From Pseudomonas capsici (lineage in GTDB: Bacteria > Pseudomonadota > Gammaproteobacteria > Pseudomonadales > Pseudomonadaceae): a DNA stretch of 64,000 nucleotides. The DNA lies in contig NZ_JAFGZD010000007.1 in the NCBI RefSeq assembly GCF_017165765.1, positions 62,001-126,000 of the forward strand, read 5' to 3'. This document shows, in pieces, positions 28,540 to 37,883 of the stretch. A model generated the notes under the pieces. That model did no database searches and was not told where the DNA came from. It saw nothing but the letters and a program-made list of their open reading frames with translations. Within the stretch, counting starts at the first letter, position 1, and each line of letters starts with the position of its first letter. The position numbers were made by a program, and so were the translations under genes.

Positions 28540-29190
28540 ATGAATTACCAGAATATTCTTTTCGACCTCGACGGCACACTGACCGACCCGCGCCTGGGGA
28601 TAACGCGTTCCATCCAGTTTGCCCTGTCGAAGCTGGGGATCGACGAACCGGACATCACCCGGCTCGAACACTTCATCGGCCCTCCATTGCTCCAGGCTTT
28701 CATGCAGTTCTATGACATGGACGAAGCCCGTGCCTGGGAGGCCGTAGGCTTCTATCGCGAGCGCTTCAAGGTGACCGGGCTATATGAAAACCAGGTGTTC
28801 GATGGCGTGCCCGAGTTGCTTGAAGCCTTGGCGGGTCAGGGGCGAACGCTGTATATCGCAACGTCGAAACCCTGGGTGTTTGCCCATGAAATCGCCCGGC
28901 ATTTCGACTTCGCCAAGTATTTCAAAGTGATATATGGCAGTGAGCTGGACGGTACCCGCACCGATAAAGTGGAACTGATTGCCCATCTGCTGGAGCAGGA
29001 GGGGCTGGACCCAAGCCAGACCCTGATGATTGGCGACCGCAAGCACGACCTTATCGGCGGCCTGCGCAACGGGCTGGATGTGGCGGCTGTGGGGTATGGC
29101 TTCGGCAGTCATGAGGAACTGACGGCGCAAATGCCGACCTATCACTTCGCAACCATGGCCGAAATGCATAAAGCCTTTACCGCCACGTAG
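28540..29190 (+). CDS. HAD hydrolase, phosphoglycolate-phosphatase-like
   Basis: 216 residues. Motif I DLDGTLTDPR carries the nucleophile Asp near residue 8, motif II Thr is in YIATSKP, and motif IV is MIGDRKHDL. The helical cap lies at about 18-85. It resembles Gph-type or 5'-nucleotidase-type phosphatases. Substrate cannot be fixed from sequence. The start at 28540 (MNYQNILFDLDGT) is preferred over the in-frame ATG at 28486, which overlaps the upstream gene. Confidence 0.88.
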   Translation: MNYQNILFDLDGTLTDPRLGITRSIQFALSKLGIDEPDITRLEHFIGPPLLQAFMQFYDMDEARAWEAVGFYRERFKVTGLYENQVFDGVPELLEALAGQGRTLYIATSKPWVFAHEIARHFDFAKYFKVIYGSELDGTRTDKVELIAHLLEQEGLDPSQTLMIGDRKHDLIGGLRNGLDVAAVGYGFGSHEELTAQMPTYHFATMAEMHKAFTAT

Positions 29191-29223
29191 GAACCCGTGA
29201 ATCCACAAGATTCTGGAAGACCG

Positions 29224-29274
29224 CCGTCGCGGGCAAGCGCGCTCCTACTGTAGGAGCGCGCTTGCCCGCGACGG
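29224..29274. repeat. Perfect 24-bp inverted repeat (REPIN-like)
   Basis: Arms 29224-29247 and 29251-29274 are perfectly complementary, with a three-base loop (CTG). The core GCGGGCAAGCGCGCTCCTAC is a known style of pseudomonad REP. It fills the gap between the convergent HAD gene and the lipoprotein aminopeptidase gene, ending three bases before the latter's stop, and may serve as terminator for both. Confidence 0.85.
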
Positions 29275-29277
29275 GAT

Positions 29278-30336
29278 TTACCGGGACATCAATTGCTGCA
29301 GGCGTGCCTTACGCTCTTTGGCGGGCAGGTCGCCCAGCGTTTCCACTGCCTCGAAGAACTCAGGCCAGTCGCCCTTCACCTGTTTGAACAACGCCTCAAA
29401 CGCTGGCACCCATTGGTCGTACAGCCCGAAGGGCAGCAATTTGGCGTTGTTCATCGGTGAGTTGATCCACCCATCGAAACGTTTGTCGCCGCGCCATTGT
29501 TCATCACGCACCTGTCGGTACTCATGACGCAGACGCTCGAATTCGGCCGCTTTGCGCTCACGCATCACTTCGGCGGTCAGCGGCTGGCTGTACAGCGTCT
29601 TGAGCCGTTCCCGGGTGTCGAGCACCAGACGAATGAATTGATCCCGGCGTGTAGATTGCGAAACACTCTCGGGAGCCAGGCCACGCGAAGCCCGCCATTG
29701 GCGTGTGCCTTCCTGTTCCACGAAACTGGCGTAGGACTCGTTGAACTCGGTGTCGTCTTTCACATAAAAGCGCTGATGCGCCAGTTCGTGAAAGATCAGC
29801 GTCGCCAGTCGTTCATCGCCCCAGCCGAGCATCGAACTGAGAATCGGATCGTTGAACCAGCCCAGTGTCGAGTACGCCTCGATGCCGCTCATGTACACAT
29901 CCTTGCCGGCCTGCCGTTGCAAGGCGGCCTCGCCACGTGCGCCGCCCAGGCTGTAATAGCCTCGGTAGGCCACGCAACCGGCAATCGGAAAGCAATGAGT
30001 GACGGGGTCCAGAGAGAACTCATCGGTGGCGAATACGTTCCATACCACATAAGGACGGCCCAGATCGGCGTACAGGCGATAGCTCTTGTTGTCCGGCAGA
30101 TGCAGATGGGCGCTGGCGAAAGTGCGGGCCTGTTGGGCATAGGCCAGACGCTGACGCAATTTCGGGTCGCGTCCGGGGTCAGAGATGATGTCTTCGACAG
30201 GCTCGCGTGCCTGCAACAGTTTCAGCTGACCACTGGCCAACTGGCCGTAGTACGAGAGGCTGGAACATCCACAGAGCAAAACCATCGTCGCTATCGGCAA
30301 ACTGCGCCAGAGACGTACAACATCGAGTCGTGGCAT
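29278..30336 (-). CDS. Lipoprotein metallopeptidase, PF10023 aminopeptidase-like
   Basis: 352 residues. Lipobox L-C-G-C puts the acylated Cys at 24, followed by SS, so outer-membrane sorting is likely. H183-E-L-A-H187 is a zinc-peptidase HExxH motif, with further acidic residues in FNESYASFVEQEG about 15 residues later as in gluzincins. PF10023 proteins are annotated as putative aminopeptidases. The true substrate is unknown. The 3' end abuts the inverted repeat at 29224-29274. Confidence 0.87.
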   Translation of the reverse strand: MPRLDVVRLWRSLPIATMVLLCGCSSLSYYGQLASGQLKLLQAREPVEDIISDPGRDPKLRQRLAYAQQARTFASAHLHLPDNKSYRLYADLGRPYVVWNVFATDEFSLDPVTHCFPIAGCVAYRGYYSLGGARGEAALQRQAGKDVYMSGIEAYSTLGWFNDPILSSMLGWGDERLATLIFHELAHQRFYVKDDTEFNESYASFVEQEGTRQWRASRGLAPESVSQSTRRDQFIRLVLDTRERLKTLYSQPLTAEVMRERKAAEFERLRHEYRQVRDEQWRGDKRFDGWINSPMNNAKLLPFGLYDQWVPAFEALFKQVKGDWPEFFEAVETLGDLPAKERKARLQQLMSR

Positions 30337-30430
30337 ACACGGCCTTCAAGACAGGGATAGAACGCGTTATGCAGGACAGCCAGGGTATTACGCAACTATC
30401 ATCGTCATCCGTCCATTTGCGGAGCCTGAC

Positions 30431-30844
30431 ATGCGCTCGATAGCCTTGATTCTCATCCTTGGCACCCTTGTCGGGTGTACCACGCCTTTACCTGCCGTCG
30501 ATCCTGGCATGGCCTGGGTCGATATGCGCACCACGACCGGCAGGCTGGTGATGGCGGACAAGCTCGATGGCAAGAATACCGAGGATGGTCGCTACTTTCA
30601 GGTCACTCCCGGTCGTCATGAACTACAGATCCGTTTCGACTACGAATATCGCTCCGGTGGACTGGGCCTGATCAGTGACGATTACACCGATATCACCTGT
30701 TTCATCGATATCGAATACGATCACTTTGCCGCCGGGCAGCGTTACATGATCGATGCCCGCATCCTGGCCAATGACATTACGGCCCGGCTTTTCGACGCCG
30801 AGCGCAAGGTGGTGGCCGAGCAGGGTGATATTCACTGCATCTGA
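30431..30844 (+). CDS. Small hypothetical lipoprotein
   Basis: 137 residues. Signal peptide with lipobox L-V-G-C and Cys16 as the lipidation site. The mature part is beta-rich and acidic, with two Cys (CFIDIEYD and the C-terminal HCI) that could form a disulfide. It looks like the pseudomonad family of small PEGA-like lipoproteins that end with a QxGxIxC tail, though I cannot assign a function. The stop codon directly abuts the stop of the convergent DUF1161 gene through TGATCA. Confidence 0.72.
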   Translation: MRSIALILILGTLVGCTTPLPAVDPGMAWVDMRTTTGRLVMADKLDGKNTEDGRYFQVTPGRHELQIRFDYEYRSGGLGLISDDYTDITCFIDIEYDHFAAGQRYMIDARILANDITARLFDAERKVVAEQGDIHCI

Positions 30845-31078
30845 TCAGCTGTCGTTTTTCTGGTAGATGATCTTCCGGGTGCCGTTGTCGCAACTGCCCA
30901 CCACCATGTTCTGATCGTGGACTTCAGCATTGGGGACGATTTCCAGCGTATAGGACGTGACATTGTTGGCCTGGATCTTGGCCTCGATTTCGTCCTTGAG
31001 TTCTTCGCAGGACTTCGGCGCAGCCAGGGCGCTGGTCGTCAGCAGAATACAACTGATGGTCAAGGCAAAACGTTTCAT
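30845..31078 (-). CDS. DUF1161 small periplasmic protein (copy 1)
   Basis: 77 residues. Signal peptide about 1-19 (SALA-AP), then a mature domain of under 60 residues with two Cys (KSCEELK and VGSCDNGTRKIIY), likely a disulfide. It belongs to DUF1161, function unknown. The copy at 32970 is a clear paralog (same Cys spacing, YTLxIVPNA). The start at 31078 has AAGGAAT upstream; the longer frame is unsupported. Confidence 0.85.
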   Translation of the reverse strand: MKRFALTISCILLTTSALAAPKSCEELKDEIEAKIQANNVTSYTLEIVPNAEVHDQNMVVGSCDNGTRKIIYQKNDS

Positions 31079-31221
31079 GGCCGATTCCTTCGATAGGGCG
31101 CACAGGTTTTTGTCTGTGCTGTAGTCCTTCATACGACCGTCCGGCCCCGCATCTGGTTCTGACGGGCAAAAAAATGACCCGCACAACCGGGTTGTGCGGG
31201 CCCGCGGCGTCAGGCGATCGA

Positions 31222-31653
31222 TCAGCTGAGCAGCGTGGCATCCAGGGTGATCTTGGCATTCAGCACCTTGGAAACCGGGCAGCCTTCTTTGGCCTGTCTG
31301 GTCAGTTCATCGAACTGCTGCTGGCTGGCGCCGGGCACTTTGGCCTTGAGCACCAGATGCACGGCAGTGATGGAAAATCCGCCGCTGTCCTGGTCCAGCG
31401 TCACTTCGGCCTGGGTATCGATGCTTTCAGCGGTGAAGCCGGCGTTTCCGAGAATCATCGACAGGGCCATGGAGAAGCAGCCGGCATGAGCTGCGCCGAT
31501 CAGCTCTTCAGGATTGGTGCCCTTACCGCCTTCGAAGCGGGCCTTGAAGCCATAAGGTGCTTCGCGCAGGACGCCTGTTTCGGTTGAGATATGACCAAGA
31601 CCGCTTTTGAGATCACCTTCCCAGTGCGCTGATGCTTTCTTGACGATGCTCAT
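31222..31653 (-). CDS. OsmC-family peroxidase
   Basis: 143 residues. It reduces organic hydroperoxides using two active-site Cys, here in HAGCFSMAL and EGCPVSKVL. The conserved Glu/Arg environment includes NPEELIGAAHAG. It is cytosolic and homodimeric. The start at 31653 has AGGAGG immediately upstream. The upstream frame to 31728 lacks a ribosome site. It is divergent from a luciferase-like oxidoreductase gene. Confidence 0.92.
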   Translation of the reverse strand: MSIVKKASAHWEGDLKSGLGHISTETGVLREAPYGFKARFEGGKGTNPEELIGAAHAGCFSMALSMILGNAGFTAESIDTQAEVTLDQDSGGFSITAVHLVLKAKVPGASQQQFDELTRQAKEGCPVSKVLNAKITLDATLLS

Positions 31654-31852
31654 GATGCCTCCTGTTGAAATCGGTAATGTTTGAAACGTAGCCAGGATTC
31701 TGAGGATAGACGGCTTTGGAAAGTTCAACGCATAAGTCCTAGTGTTTTAGTAGGTCTTTTTTGGGGGTTGCCATTGAAAAGCAGCGCTTGCGCCCGCACT
31801 GCTGTTTCATCATGGGCTCAGCCCCATACATTTCGAGGAGAAGCAGCGGCCT

Positions 31853-32854
31853 ATGAAACGTTTGTCGGATGTAAAGATTTCCACCCTGGACCTGGTGCCG
31901 GTGCGCCAGGACAAAGGCCCCGCAGATTCACTGCGCAATTCCCTGAACCTGGCTCAGCATGTCGAGAAGCTGGGCTATAACCGCTTCTGGGTTGCCGAGC
32001 ACCACAACATGGACGGCATCGCCAGTTCGGCGACTTCCGTGCTGCTGGCCTATCTGGCTGGCGGCACATCGACGATTCGCGTAGGCGCTGGCGGGGTGAT
32101 GCTGCCCAACCATGCGCCGCTGGTGATTGCCGAGCAGTTCGGTACTCTGGCCAGTCTCTATCCCGGCCGTATCGATCTGGGCCTGGGACGTGCGCCGGGC
32201 TCGGACCAGATGACGGCCCGGGCACTGCGTCGAGAGCGCTCCGGCAGCGCCGACGATTTTCCCGACGATGTCGCCGAGTTGATGGATTATCTGGGACCGC
32301 GCACGCCTGATCAGAAAGTGATCGCTGTGCCGGGTTCAGGCACCAATGTGCCCATCTGGCTGCTGGGCTCGAGCCTGTTCAGCGCGCAACTGGCCGGGAT
32401 GCGCGGGCTGCCTTATGCCTTTGCCTCGCATTTCGCGCCGCGCTACATGCATGAGGCGATTCGTGTCTATCGCAATCATTTCCAGCCTTCCGAGGTGCTC
32501 GACAAACCTTACGTGATGCTGGGTGTACCGCTGGCGGCCGCCGACACCGACGAACGTGCCGAGTACCTGGCGACGTCGGTCTATCAGCGCATTCTGGCGC
32601 TGATGCGCGGGCACAGTCTGGTGCAGCGTCCACCGGTCGAATCCATGGACAAACTGTGGCTGCCTCACGAGCGAGAGGCTGTGGCGAGTTTTCTGGGTCT
32701 GGCGATGGTGGGCGGCCCGGAAAAGATCCGCGCCAAGCTGGACGTGCTGCTGGAACAGACCGATGCCGATGAATTGATCTTCACCTGCGACATGTACGAA
32801 CACGAGGATCGTTTGCGCTCGTATGAAATCCTGGCGCAGGCCGCACAGGGATAA
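31853..32854 (+). CDS. Luciferase-like (LLM) flavin oxidoreductase, YhbW type
   Basis: 333 residues of a TIM-barrel bacterial-luciferase-like monooxygenase. Typical stretches are [40 protein letters not shown] and [13 protein letters not shown]. It should use reduced FMN with oxygen, but the substrate is not known for this subfamily. AGGAGAAGC lies upstream of the ATG. It stands alone, divergent from the OsmC gene. Confidence 0.88.
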   Translation: MKRLSDVKISTLDLVPVRQDKGPADSLRNSLNLAQHVEKLGYNRFWVAEHHNMDGIASSATSVLLAYLAGGTSTIRVGAGGVMLPNHAPLVIAEQFGTLASLYPGRIDLGLGRAPGSDQMTARALRRERSGSADDFPDDVAELMDYLGPRTPDQKVIAVPGSGTNVPIWLLGSSLFSAQLAGMRGLPYAFASHFAPRYMHEAIRVYRNHFQPSEVLDKPYVMLGVPLAAADTDERAEYLATSVYQRILALMRGHSLVQRPPVESMDKLWLPHEREAVASFLGLAMVGGPEKIRAKLDVLLEQTDADELIFTCDMYEHEDRLRSYEILAQAAQG

Positions 32855-32933
32855 AAAGCCGTACTGTGCAGGACCGGATTTATCCGGGAAGGCGGTGGTG
32901 AAAATCCATGGGATGACCGTTTTCGCCAATGAA

Positions 32934-32963
32934 TTCGCTCCTGCACTTGTGTGCAGGAGCGAA
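32934..32963. repeat. REP-like hairpin downstream of the LLM gene
   Basis: TTCGCTCCTGCAC (32934-32946) pairs perfectly with GTGCAGGAGCGAA (32951-32963). The bases just before it (CGCCAATGAATTCGCTCC) match the REP at 56004-56058, so this is a second copy of that family. It separates convergent genes. Confidence 0.7.
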
Positions 32964-32969
32964 CCCGGA

Positions 32970-33197
32970 TCAGTTGCGCGAATAGATAATCTTGTGGGTG
33001 CCGACTTCGCAGGAGCCGACGACTTTCTGATCCATCTTCACATCTGCGTTTGGAACGATCTGCAGGGTGTAGGACTTGACATTGAGCGACTGGAGCTTCG
33101 CATCAATATACGCTTTCAGCTCTTCGCAACTCCTGCCCGCCGCCATGGTGTTTCCTGCAAGGCTCAGCAAACCTGCTACCAATAGAAACTTCTTCAT
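32970..33197 (-). CDS. DUF1161 small periplasmic protein (copy 2)
   Basis: 75 residues. Signal peptide about 1-19 (NTMA-AG). Two Cys (RSCEELK and VGSCEVGTHKIIY) sit at the same spacing as in the copy at 30845. The two mature parts are clearly homologous. Function unknown. AGGGAGAG lies upstream of the ATG at 33197. Confidence 0.85.
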   Translation of the reverse strand: MKKFLLVAGLLSLAGNTMAAGRSCEELKAYIDAKLQSLNVKSYTLQIVPNADVKMDQKVVGSCEVGTHKIIYSRN

Positions 33198-33258
33198 CAA
33201 TGACACTCTCCCTCGTGATGACAAACGCAGGCACTCCAAATGAAGCGCTCAATGGCAA

Positions 33259-33285
33259 CCGCCACGCATTGATGCGTGGCAGCGG
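33259..33285. terminator. Hairpin downstream of the dodecin gene
   Basis: GCCACGCA (33261-33268) pairs with TGCGTGGC (33273-33280) around TTGA, with further imperfect pairing outside. It lies between dodecin and the downstream DUF1161 gene on the same strand. No clear T-run follows on the minus strand. Confidence 0.4.
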
Positions 33286-33340
33286 TCTCTATCTGTAGCG
33301 GAATTTATGGCAAACGGCCAGTTAAAAGGGTCAGAACCTG

Positions 33341-33556
33341 TCAGCTATTTGCAATGCGAAACCCTACCTTGAGGGTGACCTGATAATGCGCAACCTTGCC
33401 GTTTTCGATGTGCCCGCGGGTTTCGGTCACCTCGAACCATTCCAGGTGCTGAAGGCTCTTGCCGGCCTCTGCAATCGCATTGTTGATGGCATCTTCAATA
33501 CTGGTAGTAGACGAGCCAACCAGCTCGATCTTCTTGTAGGTATGGTGATCACTCAT
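33341..33556 (-). CDS. Dodecin, flavin-storage protein
   Basis: 71 residues, the normal size. Dodecins assemble as a hollow dodecamer that binds flavin dimers and buffers free flavin. The family pattern [20 protein letters not shown] and the aromatic [13 protein letters not shown], whose Trp stacks on the flavin, are both visible. The start at 33556 has AAGGAGAA upstream. It is a monocistronic gene, near a flavin oxidoreductase. Confidence 0.92.
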   Translation of the reverse strand: MSDHHTYKKIELVGSSTTSIEDAINNAIAEAGKSLQHLEWFEVTETRGHIENGKVAHYQVTLKVGFRIANS

Positions 33557-33721
33557 GGCGGTTCTCCTTGTTAGCCTCAGAGGCGCAGCAATGGCGGCGC
33601 ACATTGGTTCTGTCAGGAAAAGGCAGAGAAAAGTTCAGCACTTCGCATAAATACCATCGCACTTTCCAAAAAGCCTGGAGTCGGAAACAACACACCTACT
33701 CATCACAGCAGGAGAAATACC

Positions 33722-34048
33722 ATGGCTAGCAATTCACTTCGTAAAGCCTCGTTGCAAAGCATGGAAGCGGAGATCGAGAGCCTTCTCAAGTCTTTGGAAA
33801 GCCTCAAAGGTGATGCTTCCGAGGAGTCGCGCAAGACGCTGAAAAGCCTCAAGACCAATGCTGAAAATGCATTGAGCCATTCGCGTCATCTGCTCAGCGA
33901 TCTCTACGAGGACGTGAAGGTCAAGACCCGTGAAAACGCCATTGCCACTCGTGACTACGCTCAGGAACATCCCTGGACCACCGCGGGTGTTGCAGTCGGG
34001 GCTATCGGCCTGCTTGCTGCCTACCTGCTGATCAAACGCGGCGACTGA
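33722..34048 (+). CDS. ElaB/YqjD/DUF883 family membrane-anchored protein
   Basis: 108 residues. A long amphipathic helical part (10-75) is followed by the DUF883 end ENAIATRDYAQEHPWTTAGV and one C-terminal membrane helix (about 87-104). Homologs in E. coli bind ribosomes and anchor them to the inner membrane in stationary phase; that role is inferred here. AGGAGAAA precedes the ATG. The stop directly abuts the convergent trpI stop through TGATCA. Confidence 0.85.
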   Translation: MASNSLRKASLQSMEAEIESLLKSLESLKGDASEESRKTLKSLKTNAENALSHSRHLLSDLYEDVKVKTRENAIATRDYAQEHPWTTAGVAVGAIGLLAAYLLIKRGD

Positions 34049-34957
34049 TCATTTTCTGATCGGCTCGATGGAGCGCTCCAGCTCGTTTTTCAACCATTGA
34101 GCCAGTTGCTGTGCCCGACCGTCTGCGGCGCGTCGGGGCACCCAGAGTGCAAGTCGCGCCGGGGTTTCGCTGAAGCCCCAGGGTGCCGCCAGGCGCCCGG
34201 CCCGCAGGTCATCCGTGACCAGTGGTTCGGGCGCAATGGCAATCCCCAGGCCCGCCACCGCTGCCTCCAGCAAATAATACAAATGCTCGAACCCCTGACC
34301 GTAACGCAGTGCCTGCGGATCGATCCCGTGATGTTGTGCCCAGCTTGGCCAGGCTTGCGGGCGTGATGTGGTTTGCAGCAGCGCCTCACTCAACAGCGCC
34401 TGGGCGGGAGCCTGTCGCAATGCCTCGAAACGGCTGAAGCGTGGACTCAGCACCGGGCCGATACGTTCGCTGGCCAACTCGAAAACCTGCATGTCTGCCG
34501 GCCATGGCGGCTCGGCAAAGACCAGCAGCGCATCCAGACCGGGGCGACGCGGGTCCAGATCGCCCTCGCCCGCCGAGAGGTGCAGGCGCAGGTCCGGCAA
34601 CTCGGCATTCAGGCGGCCCAGGCGCGGAATGAACCAGCGCGCCAGCAAGCTGCCGGAGCAGCCCAGTACGAAGGGCGCATCCGCGCCACCCTGACTCAGT
34701 TCGGCACACACATCGCGCAGGCGGTCGAAGGCTTCGCCGCTGACCTCGCGCAGACGCATCCCGGCATCTGTGAGTTTCAGGCCGCGCCCGTCCTTGCCGA
34801 ACAGGCTGACGCCCAAGTGTTCCTCCAGGGCTTTCAACTGGCGACTGACTGCGCCGTGTGTCACATGCAGCTGTTCCGCTGCCTGACTGACGCTGCCCAG
34901 TCGGGCAGTGGCTTCAAAAGCGCGCAAGGCGTTGAGGGGAGGAAGGTCGCGGCTCAT
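34049..34957 (-). CDS. trpI: LysR-type regulator of trpBA
   Basis: 302 residues. An N-terminal winged HTH (about 3-62: [20 protein letters not shown]) and an effector-binding domain fit the LysR family. TrpI of pseudomonads activates trpBA in response to indoleglycerol phosphate. It is divergent from trpB with 128 bases between, exactly the known arrangement, which is the main ground for the name. It is convergent with the DUF883 gene. Confidence 0.9.
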   Translation of the reverse strand: MSRDLPPLNALRAFEATARLGSVSQAAEQLHVTHGAVSRQLKALEEHLGVSLFGKDGRGLKLTDAGMRLREVSGEAFDRLRDVCAELSQGGADAPFVLGCSGSLLARWFIPRLGRLNAELPDLRLHLSAGEGDLDPRRPGLDALLVFAEPPWPADMQVFELASERIGPVLSPRFSRFEALRQAPAQALLSEALLQTTSRPQAWPSWAQHHGIDPQALRYGQGFEHLYYLLEAAVAGLGIAIAPEPLVTDDLRAGRLAAPWGFSETPARLALWVPRRAADGRAQQLAQWLKNELERSIEPIRK

Positions 34958-35085
34958 GGTATCTGTGAGTTTTCCTGACAGGTTGTGGCGATCTTATCGG
35001 TTTTCATCCGGGCGTGCGCTGGTTAAAGTGAGCTCATTGCCGATCCGGCTCAATCCATTCGCCCAAGACTGCCACTGGAGCCCCC
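34958..35085. promoter_or_regulatory. trpI / trpBA divergent control region
   Basis: 128 bases between divergent trpI and trpB. By analogy with characterised pseudomonads it should contain two TrpI binding sites and overlapping divergent promoters. I cannot place them confidently by eye. Confidence 0.5.
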
Positions 35086-36315
35086 ATGACCCAGACCAAC
35101 TATCGCAGCGGTCCCGACGCCAACGGCCTGTTCGGCTCATTCGGCGGCCGCTACGTGGCTGAAACCCTCATGCCACTGGTGCTTGACCTGAACCGTGAGT
35201 ACGAAGCCGCCAAGGCCGACCCTGAGTTCGCCGAGCAACTGGCTTACTTCCAGCGCGACTATGTCGGTCGTCCGAACCCGCTGTATTTCGCAGAGCGTCT
35301 GACCGAGTCCTGCGGGGGCGCAAAAATCTACTTCAAGCGTGAAGAGCTGAACCACACCGGCGCGCACAAGATCAACAACTGCATCGGCCAGATCCTGCTG
35401 GCCAAGCGCATGGGCAAGAAGCGTCTGATCGCGGAAACCGGCGCAGGCATGCACGGCGTTGCCACGGCCACAGTCGCTGCCCGCTTCGGCCTGCCTTGCG
35501 TGATCTACATGGGCGCCACCGATATCGAGCGCCAGCAGGCCAACGTGTTCCGCATGAAGCTGCTGGGTGCCGAAATCGTACCGGTCACTTCCGGCACCGG
35601 CACCCTCAAAGACGCCATGAACGAAGCCCTGCGTGACTGGGTGACCAACGTCGAAGACACCTTCTACCTGATCGGCACTGTGGCCGGTCCACACCCTTAT
35701 CCGGCGATGGTCCGTGATTTCCAGTCGATCATCGGCAAGGAAACCAAGGCTCAGATGCACGAGAAGGAAGGACGTCTGCCTGACAGTCTGGTGGCTTGCG
35801 TGGGCGGTGGTTCCAACGCCATGGGTCTGTTCCATCCATTCCTCGATGATGCCAGCGTGCAAATCATTGGTGTCGAGGCCGGTGGTCACGGCATTGACAC
35901 CGACAAGCACGCAGCCAGCCTCAATGGTGGCGTTCCCGGCGTATTGCATGGCAACCGCACTTACCTGCTGCAGAACGAAGACGGCCAGATCGCGGACGCC
36001 CACTCGATTTCCGCCGGCCTGGACTACCCGGGCATCGGTCCGGAGCACGCTTACCTGCATGAAGTGAAGCGCGCCGAGTACGTCAGCATCACCGACGAAG
36101 AGGCACTGGAAGCCTTTCACGCCTGCTGCCGTCTCGAAGGCATCATTCCCGCACTGGAAACTGCCCACGCACTGGCCGAAGCCATCAAGCGTGCCGCCAC
36201 CCTGAGCAGTGACCATCTGATGGTCGTGTGCTTCTCCGGTCGCGGTGACAAAGACATGCAAACCGTAATGAGCCACATGGCCGCCGCTGAACAGAACCAG
36301 GAGAAGTCGGTATGA
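35086..36315 (+). CDS. trpB: Tryptophan synthase beta subunit
   Basis: 409 residues. It condenses indole with serine to tryptophan using pyridoxal phosphate. The PLP Lys is K95 (HTGAHKINN), and the phosphate-binding loop GGGSNAMG is near residue 240. The conserved ETGAGMHG and GPHPYP segments are intact. It overlaps trpA by four bases (ATGA) and pairs with it as the alpha2-beta2 complex. Confidence 0.97.
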   Translation: MTQTNYRSGPDANGLFGSFGGRYVAETLMPLVLDLNREYEAAKADPEFAEQLAYFQRDYVGRPNPLYFAERLTESCGGAKIYFKREELNHTGAHKINNCIGQILLAKRMGKKRLIAETGAGMHGVATATVAARFGLPCVIYMGATDIERQQANVFRMKLLGAEIVPVTSGTGTLKDAMNEALRDWVTNVEDTFYLIGTVAGPHPYPAMVRDFQSIIGKETKAQMHEKEGRLPDSLVACVGGGSNAMGLFHPFLDDASVQIIGVEAGGHGIDTDKHAASLNGGVPGVLHGNRTYLLQNEDGQIADAHSISAGLDYPGIGPEHAYLHEVKRAEYVSITDEEALEAFHACCRLEGIIPALETAHALAEAIKRAATLSSDHLMVVCFSGRGDKDMQTVMSHMAAAEQNQEKSV

Positions 36316-37124
36316 GCCGTCTTGAGCAACGTTTCGCCCAGCTGAAAACCGAAGGCCGTGCGGCACTGGTGACTTTTATCACCGCTGGCGATCCTGGCTA
36401 TGACACTTCCCTGAAAGTCCTCAAAGGGCTGCCAGCGGCTGGCGCTGACGTGATCGAACTGGGCATGCCCTTCACCGATCCGATGGCCGACGGTGTCGCG
36501 ATTCAACTGGCGACCCTGCGCGCCCTGGACGCCGGCCAGACTCTGCTGAAAACCCTGCAGATGGTCAGCGAGTTCCGCGTCGAAGACCAGGCCACACCTA
36601 TCGTGCTGATGGGTTACTACAACCCGATTCACCGTTTTGGTGTGGACGCTTTTGTCGCTGCTGCCAAGGATGCCGGTGTGGACGGTCTGATCATCGTCGA
36701 CCTGCCGCCCGAGCACGATGCCGAGCTGGCTACGCCTGCCCAGGCTTCGGGTATCGATTTCATTCGCCTGACCACGCCAACCACCGATGACGCACGTCTG
36801 CCACGTGTGCTGGAGCGCAGTTCCGGTTTCGTCTACTACGTGTCCGTCGCCGGTGTGACCGGTGCCGGTTCGGCCACCACCGAGCATGTCACCGAAGCCA
36901 TTGCACGCCTGCGTCGCCATACCAGCCTGCCCATCAGTGTCGGTTTCGGCATTCGTACGCCTGAACAGGCTGCTGCCATCGCGCGTCTGGCCGATGGCGT
37001 GGTGGTCGGTTCGGCGCTGGTGGACAAGATCGCCACAGCCAAATCGCCCGACGAGGCTGTAGACGAGGTGCTGAGCCTTTGCGCCGCGTTGGCCAAAGGG
37101 GTGCGTCAGGCTCGTCACGCCTGA
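36312..37124 (+). CDS. trpA: Tryptophan synthase alpha subunit
   Basis: 270 residues, TIM barrel. It cleaves indoleglycerol phosphate to indole and glyceraldehyde 3-phosphate, and indole passes to TrpB. Catalytic E49 (IELGMPF) and D60 (DPMADG) are present, with phosphate-binding Gly residues in [11 protein letters not shown]. The start overlaps the trpB stop by four bases. A terminator follows at 37186. Confidence 0.97.
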   Translation: MSRLEQRFAQLKTEGRAALVTFITAGDPGYDTSLKVLKGLPAAGADVIELGMPFTDPMADGVAIQLATLRALDAGQTLLKTLQMVSEFRVEDQATPIVLMGYYNPIHRFGVDAFVAAAKDAGVDGLIIVDLPPEHDAELATPAQASGIDFIRLTTPTTDDARLPRVLERSSGFVYYVSVAGVTGAGSATTEHVTEAIARLRRHTSLPISVGFGIRTPEQAAAIARLADGVVVGSALVDKIATAKSPDEAVDEVLSLCAALAKGVRQARHA

Positions 37125-37185
37125 AGGTAAAGTTCCTGATACAGAGGAATCAATACGCCATTAGCTATTCTATGTAGCGAGACAC

Positions 37186-37220
37186 AAGGGTTCATGACCA
37201 CGGTCCTGAACCCTTTTTTG
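37186..37220 (+). terminator. Rho-independent terminator after trpA
   Basis: AAGGGTTCATGACC (37186-37199) pairs with GGTCCTGAACCCTT (37202-37215) with one mismatch and a tight loop, and is followed by more Ts. This is a convincing intrinsic terminator for trpBA. Confidence 0.85.
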
Positions 37221-37247
37221 AGCCATTGAATGCTGAGGTAAACCTTC

Positions 37248-37733
37248 ATGAAACTGCCAAACCGTTTTATTGCCGGTCTGGGTATTCTGTTGATCGGTGC
37301 CAGTCCGCTGCTGCAGGCCGCACCACCGGATCAGCGCGATGGTCGTGATGACAATCGGGGTGGTCAGCATCAAGGTCCGCAGAACAATGGCGGTCCCGGC
37401 GATCGTGGTAATGGCGGCAACAAAGGTAATGGCAATCCGGGCCATCAGGATAAGCGTGGCGGCACTCGTCCTCCTCAGGACTTCGGCCAGGTTCGCCAGA
37501 CCTTCCAGCAACATCGTGATGTGATCGGGCGAGGCCAGCCGCTGCCGCCGGGTATACATATCGTCAAGGGCAAACCACTTCCGCCCGGCTATGGCAAACG
37601 TCTGGATGCCCGCTCGTTGCAATACCTGCCGCGCTATGACGGTTACGAATGGCGTCGCTTGGGCACCGACGTGGTCTTGATCGCAGTGGGCACAGGTATC
37701 GTCTACGCTATCCTCGATGGCGTACTGAATTGA
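37248..37733 (+). CDS. CigR/RcnB-like exported protein
   Basis: 161 residues. Signal peptide about 1-23 (LLQA-AP). A low-complexity middle (about 25-78) is rich in Gly, Asn, Asp and Gln (RGGQHQGPQNNGG). The C-terminal half contains PPGIHIVKGKPLPPGYGK and a final hydrophobic segment (VVLIAVGTGIVYAIL). It matches the family annotated as anti-virulence regulator CigR, related to RcnB. Any regulatory role here is unproven. The hydrophobic C-terminus could anchor it in a membrane. Confidence 0.75.
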   Translation: MKLPNRFIAGLGILLIGASPLLQAAPPDQRDGRDDNRGGQHQGPQNNGGPGDRGNGGNKGNGNPGHQDKRGGTRPPQDFGQVRQTFQQHRDVIGRGQPLPPGIHIVKGKPLPPGYGKRLDARSLQYLPRYDGYEWRRLGTDVVLIAVGTGIVYAILDGVLN

Positions 37734-37753
37734 TTCAGTAGCACAGGCGAAAC

Positions 37754-37779
37754 GGGCTGCCTGCTGGTGACGGCAGCCC
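37754..37779 (+). terminator. Hairpin after the CigR-like gene
   Basis: GGGCTGCC (37754-37761) pairs with GGCAGCCC (37772-37779) around a ten-base loop. There is no long T-run after it, so it is only a possible terminator. Confidence 0.4.
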
Positions 37780-37883
37780 TTCGGGGTCATCAATCAGGGC
37801 TTGATATGCCTGAAATTCTTTTTCATGGAACTATCTGCCGTGACGTCTAAATTAGGCGCTCACCGTAGAAAAGGACCCTGAAA

